Shown here: in pieces, positions 30,884-38,860 of the stretch
Numbering within the stretch: the first letter of the stretch is position 1
Layout: each line of letters starts with the position of its first letter
NCBI RefSeq assembly: GCF_000621505.1
Contig: NZ_JHYD01000023.1
Location: 96,157-160,156 of the forward strand
Source: Ruminiclostridium cellobioparum DSM 1351 = ATCC 15832
GTDB lineage: Bacteria > Bacillota > Clostridia > Acetivibrionales > DSM-1351
Length of the DNA stretch: 64,000 nt
Direction: 5' to 3'
Translations under genes and position numbers: made by a program
The notes under the pieces: model-generated
The model's input: the letters and a program-made list of their open reading frames with translations, nothing else
Database searches by the model: none
Told to the model about the DNA's origin: nothing

Positions 30884-32953
30884 TTACCCTTCCCTCCAAT
30901 TGTTATAGTTATATTCAATAACTATCAGCCCGTTCTTTATTTCCTCCCTGTTCATACCTGTGTTCCTGAGTTCAGCACTGTCGCTGCTGTCGTAAACAAT
31001 TATCCTGTTGACCATTTGCTCAATAATATTCTTATTGATCCCCTGGGTTTTTATCCTGTTAATAAAATTTTCTACCACATGCATTTTGTCAAGCTGCTTT
31101 TTTTCTTCCTCCAGCAGCTTTTCCGTCTCTTTTCTCAGAGTACTTATACGCTCTTCAATATTTTTATTCATTCTGATAAAAAGCTGCTCCGATATTTTTG
31201 CTTCCAGCCTGTCAAGATACAATATGTCCTGCTGCTTTTGCTTGGCAGCTATCTGCTGCTCCAACTTCTGCGCCATTTCATACCTCTTCTGCCTGTCATC
31301 TTCCTCATTACAGTATTTCAGGCTGAAGCTGTCTATAAACTCTCTATTTGACAGCATTTCCAATAGTTCATCGGAAATGACATCGATTATTGTCTGTTCG
31401 GTAACGTAATGACTGGAGCAGCATTCACTCCCATTCTTTGAATAGGAACTGCATATGTACCCTACAGGTCTGTCCTTGCGGACTCTCACATACATTGCCT
31501 TACCGCATTTTCCGCAATAGAGCATATTGCTCAGCAGATGGGATATATTCCTGTTATACCCTTGATTTGAGCGCTTTTTTGCTCTTATTTTCTGGACTTC
31601 CTCAAAATCCTCGTTCTTTACTATGGGCTCATGGGTATTCGTTGTAATAATCCATTTATCAAAGGGAAGTCTTCTGGTTTTCTTATTCTTAAAGCTTATT
31701 TTTTCACTTACACCCTGAACCGTATCGCCAATGTATACACGGTTGCAGAGTATTCTCTGCACAGCCACCTGATTCCATGGAGTTATGGGAATGTCGGAGT
31801 TTTTTGAAGACGGTGAAGGATACCCTCTCCCGTTCAGCATATTTGCAATTGCCGCATAGCCATAACCCTGCTTATACAGTCCGAATATCTCCCTGACTAC
31901 CGGAGCGGTTCTTGTATCCACTACCAGCTTGTTTTTTTCATTAACAGACTTGACATATCCGTAAGGGGCATTTCCTATATATTCACCCTGTTCTATTTTA
32001 AACCGCAGATTTGCCCTTATTTTTTTTGAAATATCCCGCACATACCGTTCGTTATACCTATTATCATGGACATTTATTGATATATTGCTGAAAAAGCCAT
32101 TTTCATAGTACTCCCGGGGATATTCCCTTTCTTCAAAATTAGACCTGTTACTGTTGCCGGTGCCTTTGGGAGGACACCTTTGAGTTTGAACCTTGTAGCC
32201 TTCGGTAACCGCTCTTACAAAAAAGCTTTCGACACTATCTATTTTCTGGGATCCGATAATACCCAGCCAATTATATAAACAAAAACGAATTTTTTCAATA
32301 CCTTTTTTATTTAATAAACCTGTGAGTACTTTTATGTTAACATCTCCGCCTATGGTTTTATCAACTTCTTTTTTCAGATCATTGATATTTATGGGCTGAT
32401 CAACAACAACATCAGCTTTGTCCGGTGTTGTTGTTACTTCATATGGGTAGTACTTATTTATGGGTAGTACTTCGTGTCCATTTGCTGGACACCCCCCTGT
32501 CCATTCAGCGGACACCCGGGTGTCCATTAAATGGACACTATCATTTTGATTATTTGTACACTCACTTTCAGAGCAGGCGGCATTTGCTTCGGCAGCCTCC
32601 TCCTCATTTCCGGATTGTTCCTTAATGTCAGCTGCTTCGGGGGTATTATTCCGTGGGGTGTCATAAATATAATAGCAATTTGAGGTCTGTCTGCCATCCG
32701 AATTATATTGAGCGGCCCGTTCTATCAGTCCTGCGTTTTCAAGCTCCTTTAATGCGGTTGCAATAGTTGTTCTGCTTTTTATACCACATGCCTCACCTAT
32801 ATAATTATAGCTTGGAAAACATTGAGTCTCTGCATCAGCGGATCTACAAAGAAAAATATAAATAAGTTTCGCATGCTCACTGATTTTTAAGCTAAAAATC
32901 ATATTGTAGCTGTAAAACCAATTTTTTCTTTCCTGTTTTCTGATTTTATCCAT
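30884..32953 (-). CDS. HTH protein fused to a large serine recombinase lacking its catalytic domain
   Basis: A 689-aa chimera. Residues 1-100 form a replication-initiator-like HTH_36 domain (FSLKISEHAKLIYIFLCRSAD, SRTTIATALKELENAGLIER). A low-complexity linker follows. From about residue 290 it has the C-terminal architecture of TndX/TnpX-type serine recombinases: the linker helix RYVRDISKKIRANLRFKI, the Recombinase domain (GEYIGNAPYGYVKS, ILCNRVYIGD), a zinc ribbon (MLYCGKCGKAMYV, paired with CSSYSKNGSECC) and a coiled coil. The resolvase catalytic domain with its nucleophilic serine is absent, so it should bind DNA but not recombine it. The start at 32953 follows GGGGG; the ATG at 32968 lacks a ribosome site. 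Confidence 0.82.
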   Translation of the reverse strand: MDKIRKQERKNWFYSYNMIFSLKISEHAKLIYIFLCRSADAETQCFPSYNYIGEACGIKSRTTIATALKELENAGLIERAAQYNSDGRQTSNCYYIYDTPRNNTPEAADIKEQSGNEEEAAEANAACSESECTNNQNDSVHLMDTRVSAEWTGGCPANGHEVLPINKYYPYEVTTTPDKADVVVDQPININDLKKEVDKTIGGDVNIKVLTGLLNKKGIEKIRFCLYNWLGIIGSQKIDSVESFFVRAVTEGYKVQTQRCPPKGTGNSNRSNFEEREYPREYYENGFFSNISINVHDNRYNERYVRDISKKIRANLRFKIEQGEYIGNAPYGYVKSVNEKNKLVVDTRTAPVVREIFGLYKQGYGYAAIANMLNGRGYPSPSSKNSDIPITPWNQVAVQRILCNRVYIGDTVQGVSEKISFKNKKTRRLPFDKWIITTNTHEPIVKNEDFEEVQKIRAKKRSNQGYNRNISHLLSNMLYCGKCGKAMYVRVRKDRPVGYICSSYSKNGSECCSSHYVTEQTIIDVISDELLEMLSNREFIDSFSLKYCNEEDDRQKRYEMAQKLEQQIAAKQKQQDILYLDRLEAKISEQLFIRMNKNIEERISTLRKETEKLLEEEKKQLDKMHVVENFINRIKTQGINKNIIEQMVNRIIVYDSSDSAELRNTGMNREEIKNGLIVIEYNYNNWREG

Positions 32954-33008
32954 TGTAAGTACCCCCATATATGTGCAATTTGAGTTCTTTTAAAAAGCTT
33001 TTTTATGA

Positions 33009-33089
33009 AATCAGCCCTCAAATTTATATTTTCATACAAATTTGAAGGCTGATTCCGGGTAATAAAAAACAGCCTATTTCTAAGCTGTT
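33009..33089 (-). terminator. Two hairpins between the coiled-coil gene and the HTH-recombinase gene
   Basis: The first is AACAGC/GCTGTT with a downstream TTTTTATT on the minus strand (33064-33089), a normal terminator for the coiled-coil gene. The second is a long stem AATCAGCC.TCAAATTT paired with AAATTTGA.GGCTGATT (33009-33054), possibly a backup terminator. Confidence 0.65.
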
Positions 33090-33133
33090 AATTTTTAATC
33101 ATCGTGTTATTTTTAGAACAGGACAACAGGTGT

Positions 33134-33418
33134 TTACTTGCCGCCCTTTATGACCTTTATCTCAACTTCCTGTTTTTCAACTTTTGAGTTAAGATTATCT
33201 ACTTTACTTTCAAGCGTATTAAGTTTCTCATAAATAAGTGAATATCCCTCAAGTGCCGTTTCCACTTTTGGTTTCAAATCATTTTCCATTTTTGCAACTT
33301 GATTTCCAATACCGGAAATATCATTTTGCATTGAAGTCATTTTATTTTCAATACTATCAAATCTGGCATTAATATCCGAATACATCCTAGTCATCAATTC
33401 AAAAACTTTGTCTTCCAC
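33134..33418 (-). CDS. Small coiled-coil protein
   Basis: A 94-aa protein made almost entirely of heptad-type helix (MYSDINARFDSIENKM, MENDLKPKVETALEGY, LESKVDNLNSKVEKQE), typical of small phage- or element-associated coiled-coil proteins. The start is GTG at 33418, chosen because AAAGGGGAG lies 6 nt upstream; the ATG at 33445 has no ribosome site. Function unknown; an oligomerising regulator or scaffold is possible. Confidence 0.65.
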   Translation of the reverse strand: MEDKVFELMTRMYSDINARFDSIENKMTSMQNDISGIGNQVAKMENDLKPKVETALEGYSLIYEKLNTLESKVDNLNSKVEKQEVEIKVIKGGK

Positions 33419-33472
33419 TGTTCCACTCCCCTTTATAATAATCATTATACCATATAAAACAGTTAATAAAAA

Positions 33473-33853
33473 TTATTCTTTGATTTTTTCGAGTAAAGCT
33501 TCCTGCAGTACAGATGAAAAATTTATATGTTTATTTTCTGCTTCTTCATTAAGCCATTCAGGAATAGTCAATGTTTTTTTAATTGCCTTGGTTTTTTTCC
33601 TATACTTGTTAATTTCACAGGAAACATAGCTTACAACTCCATTGGATGTTTGTAATTTTGTAATGTCTGAAGCCTGCGGAATTGGTTCTTTATTATCTAA
33701 CTTAGATGCTATATAAAGTCCTAAAGCCTCCTGCGCAAGTTCCATAGTTTCAGGTAAATCCTTTCCACAGCTTTGGCAGCCTTCAAGATCCGGAAACTCA
33801 ACCCAGTAGTTACCATTTTCATTATGAAAAATTGCCGGGTAAATCAATAACAT
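33473..33853 (-). CDS. HicB-like antitoxin-type protein without adjacent HicA
   Basis: A 126-aa protein with a HicB partial RNase-H-like fold (YPAIFHNENGNYWVEFPDLEGC, then AQEALGLYIASKLD) and a C-terminal DNA-binding part (KKTLTIPEWLNEEAEN, SSVLQEALLEKI, ribbon-helix-helix-like). HicB normally neutralises the mRNA-cleaving HicA toxin. No HicA-size frame is visible within several hundred bases on either side, so this is an orphan. The ATG at 33853 follows GGGAGGTG. Confidence 0.78.
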   Translation of the reverse strand: MLLIYPAIFHNENGNYWVEFPDLEGCQSCGKDLPETMELAQEALGLYIASKLDNKEPIPQASDITKLQTSNGVVSYVSCEINKYRKKTKAIKKTLTIPEWLNEEAENKHINFSSVLQEALLEKIKE

Positions 33854-33893
33854 AAACACACCTCCCAAATTTCACAAGGAATAGAACTTAATT

Positions 33894-34478
33894 CTAATAC
33901 GTGTTATACGTATAGTCAATATACTTAAAAAACTTTTCTTCCTTGATTATTTTTTTCAACTCATTAAAAACTTTTTTGTCATACTTTTGCTGCTCATTTT
34001 CCATGATATCCAAAGCTTCTTTCATACTGAAAGCACTTCTGTAGGCTCTGTCTGATGTTAACGCATCAAAAACATCTGCCGCCATAATTATTTTGGAAGC
34101 CAGAGGTATCTCATTTTCCTTTAACCTGTAATACCCCATTCCCCGGCAATCTTCATGATGATAAAGAATATAGTTCGCTAAATTATTAAAACGTTTATCT
34201 TTTACCAGTGCATTAAAGCCATAGAGAGTGTGCTTGCGCATTTCTATCATTTCATCGCCGGTTAATTTGCTGGGTTTATTTAAAATTTCCAAAGGTACAT
34301 CTTTTTTCCCAATATCGTGAAGTGCTGCTGCAGCAGAAATAATATGAAGCTCTTTATCTGAAATTCCTAAATTCAATGCAATTTTGGTGCTGATAATCGA
34401 AACATTCTGCCCGTGAATAAATACTTCAACCATCGCATTCTTTATTCCTGCTTCCCTGGTCATAACAATATTCTTCAT
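33894..34478 (-). CDS. HD-GYP domain protein (variant motif)
   Basis: A 194-aa stand-alone HD domain resembling HD-GYP cyclic-di-GMP phosphodiesterases. It has HDIGKKDVP (metal site), YHHEDCRGMGYY where the consensus is HHExxDGxGYP, and ASKIIMAADVFDALTSDRAYR. The Asp-Gly is replaced by Cys-Arg-Gly and the final Pro by Tyr, so activity may be altered. No sensor or receiver domain is attached. The ATG at 34478 follows GGAG. Lying between two surface-protein operons, it may link c-di-GMP to their display (inference). Confidence 0.75.
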   Translation of the reverse strand: MKNIVMTREAGIKNAMVEVFIHGQNVSIISTKIALNLGISDKELHIISAAAALHDIGKKDVPLEILNKPSKLTGDEMIEMRKHTLYGFNALVKDKRFNNLANYILYHHEDCRGMGYYRLKENEIPLASKIIMAADVFDALTSDRAYRSAFSMKEALDIMENEQQKYDKKVFNELKKIIKEEKFFKYIDYTYNTY

Positions 34479-34493
34479 AGGGTTCTCCAATCT

Positions 34494-34523
34494 AAAAGGA
34501 GCCCCCTTAAGAAAGCTCCTTTT
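34494..34523 (-). terminator. Terminator after surface triad copy 2
   Basis: AAAAGGAGC pairs with GCTCCTTTT around a 12-nt loop, about 31 nt after the stop of the 1430-aa paralog. It is also immediately upstream of the HD-GYP ribosome site. Confidence 0.75.
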
Positions 34524-34553
34524 CATAACAATCCATCTTTAATTCTATTTTTT

Positions 34554-37500
34554 TTATTGACTCTGTACATAGATCAAATCATCCGTTGCCTTCCCCTTTA
34601 CGTAAAAAACCAATCGTGACGTATTCCGAGGATCCCAGGTATCATTCCATTTTTCATTACCATAAGTTAAACTGCCTTTTTTTATTTGCAAGTCAAAGCT
34701 TATAAAAGACTTATTGTCTGTTTCTAACGGTATGGTCCATTCAAAATAATATGTATTACCGGCTCCTTTTGTTAATGGGACTTTATCTGTATATGTTCTG
34801 CTGCTCATTAAATAATTGATATGAAACTCCGCATAATCAGGAGCTCCCTGGATGTCAATTTTTCCTTTAACTCTGTATCCGGCCTTAATATATGTTTTTG
34901 GATGTCCGACTAAATTGAAATAATTAATCGGCATTTTCAAAGTGCCGATATCGGTATTTGTCTTTCTGGGATACCGGTCAATCTCTCCGTCATGATTATC
35001 ATCAATGCCATTTGATATGTCAAAATAATAAGACTGCCAGCCCGGATCAAACATCATGGTAATAAAAAATTGTCCTGCCTTTACATTATTGATAGTATAC
35101 GGCCCGGCCATGTTTTTTCCGGTTTGTCCCGCTTTATCACAGGCTTCCATGTGTAAATAATATGTACCGTCTGTGTTCAGGGTAATAGTTCTTTCCTTTA
35201 TTCCATCAGCTTCCTTTATCCACTGTGAAGCCGCCGGGGAATCGGTACTGCCGGTTACGGCATAACGCATATATGCAAAGTCGTTTTCACCGTTATCGGA
35301 AGCCTTAATTGTTATATTAACCGGTCCCGTCCCGTTATATTCAGTAGGAGTGGCAGTTATGGACGGGGGAACATTAACAGTGTCAATTGTATCTATATAT
35401 GGGCTGCTCCATGCACCTTCAATATCCTTAACACTGAGTCTTATCTGATAAATGCCGGAATTGTATGCAAGACTTGCCGGTTTCCCCTCAGTCCAGGTAT
35501 CTGATGAGGCCTTTTTGTACTGCCATACTCTTGCTCCAATACCTTTATCTGTCCTTGACAGGTTATGATCCGGGTCATAGGACTGATCCAGATATGTCAG
35601 ATTAACCATGGATCCTGCTCTGCCTGCAATCTGCGTGTTAAATAAAGCTACAGGTCTGCGGTGTACAATAATTGTAGCCGGTGCCGAAACATTAGACCAA
35701 AGCCGGTAGCTGTCAAACCTGTTATCCTCCTTCGGGTTGTCCCTGAATTGTGAAACCACTGTATATTTTCCAACTTTGCTGAAGGTGTACAACGGTTCTG
35801 TGATCCACTTGCCTGAATTGCCGTCAAGCCCATTTGAGTTATCAAAATAGGCCGGATCATGGGTGTACTGCCATTTGTCTGAATATTTCGGGTCGTGCTC
35901 GAAATCGCTGTAAATTTGGTTATACCGGACACTTTCCTCGTTTACCAATATTGTTAGTGTTGTACTGCCTTGCTTGGTAAATGTGTCATACTTCCGTATA
36001 ATCAGGGTTCTGACCGTGTTTTCATCCTTGCAGAATGCGCTGTCCATAACAGAGTTATAAATCAGCTCTCTTAATGAATACTGCTGCCGGTTAACAGGGA
36101 CATATGGATATTGCAGTTTTAAGTCCCTGGCTTCGGCCGGGGAGACAACGTAAATATTAAATCTGTTAACATTCAGGTAATTTAAAACCGTGCTATCCAA
36201 ATTATCCAACAGCAAATAATCCGACGGATCATGAAAGTAAGTATCTTTTTCTATGTTATCAGAGATATAGATAAAATACCTCTCTGATCCATCTCTTAAC
36301 TGGGTGTTGAATATTTTTGACTTTGAGAATGCTTTTACAGACTTGTTGGTAATATCAAAAGCTGAATCTACCTTGCCGCAATTGACAGTGGTGTATTTAA
36401 ATCTATGCAATCCATAATCATCTACCCCCAAATAATCGCAATTAATGTAACAAATATTGCCTTGCTTTGTTACATAGGCAAAATGGTTGCCTATTTGCAA
36501 GTAATCGGCCGCAGTATCACCAACTGAAGCATCAAATACTGTAGCATATCCTCCGCCATTGTTTGCGTAATACCTTGCAGGATCATAAGTTGATGTAATA
36601 TCTGTTTTCAATATGTTTTCGTAGTTAATACGGCCTATATAACCAATTTCACCGCTTGGAGTTCTTACTACCATACCTCCGGTAGCACCACTATTATCCT
36701 GTATAAACAATATTTTATCAGCTGCAGGCACATTATAGGTGCTCCATCCCCCGGAAGTATTACTATATATTACTCCATCAGTGGCCACTAAATAAGTAAC
36801 ACCATATGTCGATTTACCCATAATAGCCTGTTTTATAGGTATATTTATAGATACCTGTCCTTGCAAATTATAAATCTTATTATCTGTACATAATATAGCT
36901 GTCTGCCTTGCCGTATCCCTGGACGTTGAATAATCTTTTACCGGATAAGGCAATTTCCCGCTGTGATTAAGCCCTCTTTGCTGTGTACCGCTTGACCAAT
37001 ATGTAAAATCTATATTACCATCATCAGATATATAGTACAGCATAGAATCACTAACACCAATAACATACTGTGTGTTGGCCGGAGCATAAGGATCTTTTGC
37101 TACAGGCAGGTAATAATTATCAACTCTTAGTGATCTCCTATATACTCCTGTATCTGTCACCATATACATTATTCCGTATTCATGGACATCAAAAGCAAGT
37201 GATCTTACACCGGTCCAGTATGTGTTTGTAAATTCCTGATACTGTATTGGCATGTCATATCCAAGATATGAATTAAATGTCACTCCATTGGCACCGCAAA
37301 TCCACAATGAACTATCATTTTTTATTATATAAATAGAAAGACCACTGCTACTATAGTAGAAATATGCATCTTTTACATCTGTAGCTATTTTAATAAAGCT
37401 ACTGTAGGTCTGAATTGTGGTACTCTGTCCAAACAGACCATATACTTCTTTTCCCTGGTAGTTCCATCCTATGAGATTACTGCCCCGTGCCCATAAGTCA

Positions 37501-38846
37501 CCATTTCCACAAAGTAAGAGTGTGGCATCAGTATTATATTGAGAAAAACTCTTATAATCACCCTTTGTCACATACTTTCTCCATGTATCTACATCTTCCA
37601 GAGAGTCCATATTGACCACGTTTGTCTTGAAATCCACATCAGAGCTGATATTATCCTTTATACTGTTAACAAAGCTGTTTGTGCTTGAAATATCTTTATC
37701 GGTAGCCACTATCATGTCTACCTTATCAGACGGCCTTTTGACATTTTCTTTTATCTTGTTTACAAGGCCGGTTATATTTTTTGGCCCTATGCTTCTGCCA
37801 TCAAAGCTTGAATCTATCAAATCCCTTAAAGATATATTTTGAGCTGCACCGTTAAATGTCACCGGGTACTGAGGATTTGTTGAAAGATTCACATTCTCCA
37901 GATTATCTGAACAAATGGAATATATTCTTGCTTCACTATCCTTTACAAACTTTCCAAGATTGCTGTCGTTCCGAAGCTGGCCTAGCCGGTAATTCGATGC
38001 CATGTGTGAAGTGTAATAGTTTGTATCCTCGTTGTTAAGAGCAAAAATTACAAATGTGTCTGTATTGCTGGGGACATTATAATTTAATTTTGATAAATCC
38101 CAGCCGGTTACGGAATTTGTCACCGGTGTATCCTGGGAGCCTTGAATTGACCAGGCTGTGTCATATGTAAATACAGGCTCGGCGCTTAATTCCTTAAAAC
38201 CTTGCTGAGTAGCCCCATTGGGATAATAGTAATTATACTCCCTGTTATAGCTGAACTGTCCCTCGCATATACCTGAATTATTGATAAATGTATACGTATA
38301 ATAAGTACGCTGTCCAAAGTCATAGACTTGTGTCTGCAGGGCAGATTTGGTATATCGTGTTGGAGCACCATAAGGCTGAGTTGGTGTTTGGCCTTCCGGC
38401 AGTTCTATTACATTGGAGTAATTAAATACTTCGGTTTGTAATTCATTACTTGCATTATGCTGCTGTACCTGGCCATACGGTGTTATATTTAAAGTATATC
38501 CGGACCATCTGTATGTCGCATATCCGTTTTTAGCCCAATAATTTTTAACATAATTGCCCTGTTGTGTTCCTATGGTGGTATCAGTTGGGCTTGCGTACTC
38601 AATATTAATTTTTGCGTAGTTAGCCAGTTCGCTTTTCATACTTGTTAATGCATTTTTAAGATTGGCGTTATCTGCGCCGGCATAGTCAGTCAATACAAGC
38701 AATTTAACTTCACGACTCTTTTCAACCGTGAAGTTTGCCACAGGAGCAGTATTTTTCATTTCCTGAATATTAAAAGCCAAAGCTGAGCTTTGGCTTATTA
38801 GTGTTATTATTAAAATCCATATAGGTAAATATTTAAATTTTTTCAT
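34554..38846 (-). CDS. Giant secreted surface protein, copy 2
   Basis: A 1430-aa protein, near-duplicate of 22360-26652 along its whole length. It shares VANFTVEKSREVKLLVLTDY, the RCC1-like repeats (LLLCGNGDLWARGSN), the PKD-like (SYDPDHNLSRTD) and Ig-like (IKASDNGENDFAYMRYAV) regions, and the ending IYVQSQ. Divergence is concentrated in the signal peptide, in some RCC1 loops and in the last 150 residues (for example NLVGHPKTY against ELVPYQRYS). The ATG at 38846 (MKKFKYLPIW) follows GGAGGAGC; the frame extends to 38867 but without a better site. It lies 14 nt after the 800-aa gene, as in copy 1. Confidence 0.82.
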   Translation of the reverse strand: MKKFKYLPIWILIITLISQSSALAFNIQEMKNTAPVANFTVEKSREVKLLVLTDYAGADNANLKNALTSMKSELANYAKINIEYASPTDTTIGTQQGNYVKNYWAKNGYATYRWSGYTLNITPYGQVQQHNASNELQTEVFNYSNVIELPEGQTPTQPYGAPTRYTKSALQTQVYDFGQRTYYTYTFINNSGICEGQFSYNREYNYYYPNGATQQGFKELSAEPVFTYDTAWSIQGSQDTPVTNSVTGWDLSKLNYNVPSNTDTFVIFALNNEDTNYYTSHMASNYRLGQLRNDSNLGKFVKDSEARIYSICSDNLENVNLSTNPQYPVTFNGAAQNISLRDLIDSSFDGRSIGPKNITGLVNKIKENVKRPSDKVDMIVATDKDISSTNSFVNSIKDNISSDVDFKTNVVNMDSLEDVDTWRKYVTKGDYKSFSQYNTDATLLLCGNGDLWARGSNLIGWNYQGKEVYGLFGQSTTIQTYSSFIKIATDVKDAYFYYSSSGLSIYIIKNDSSLWICGANGVTFNSYLGYDMPIQYQEFTNTYWTGVRSLAFDVHEYGIMYMVTDTGVYRRSLRVDNYYLPVAKDPYAPANTQYVIGVSDSMLYYISDDGNIDFTYWSSGTQQRGLNHSGKLPYPVKDYSTSRDTARQTAILCTDNKIYNLQGQVSINIPIKQAIMGKSTYGVTYLVATDGVIYSNTSGGWSTYNVPAADKILFIQDNSGATGGMVVRTPSGEIGYIGRINYENILKTDITSTYDPARYYANNGGGYATVFDASVGDTAADYLQIGNHFAYVTKQGNICYINCDYLGVDDYGLHRFKYTTVNCGKVDSAFDITNKSVKAFSKSKIFNTQLRDGSERYFIYISDNIEKDTYFHDPSDYLLLDNLDSTVLNYLNVNRFNIYVVSPAEARDLKLQYPYVPVNRQQYSLRELIYNSVMDSAFCKDENTVRTLIIRKYDTFTKQGSTTLTILVNEESVRYNQIYSDFEHDPKYSDKWQYTHDPAYFDNSNGLDGNSGKWITEPLYTFSKVGKYTVVSQFRDNPKEDNRFDSYRLWSNVSAPATIIVHRRPVALFNTQIAGRAGSMVNLTYLDQSYDPDHNLSRTDKGIGARVWQYKKASSDTWTEGKPASLAYNSGIYQIRLSVKDIEGAWSSPYIDTIDTVNVPPSITATPTEYNGTGPVNITIKASDNGENDFAYMRYAVTGSTDSPAASQWIKEADGIKERTITLNTDGTYYLHMEACDKAGQTGKNMAGPYTINNVKAGQFFITMMFDPGWQSYYFDISNGIDDNHDGEIDRYPRKTNTDIGTLKMPINYFNLVGHPKTYIKAGYRVKGKIDIQGAPDYAEFHINYLMSSRTYTDKVPLTKGAGNTYYFEWTIPLETDNKSFISFDLQIKKGSLTYGNEKWNDTWDPRNTSRLVFYVKGKATDDLIYVQSQ

Positions 38847-38860
38847 AGGTGCTCCTCCGT

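Noticed and set aside
33134..34478. HicA partner for the HicB-like gene
   Set aside because: No frame of about 60 aa with a double-stranded-RNA-binding-like pattern was found on either strand next to hicB.
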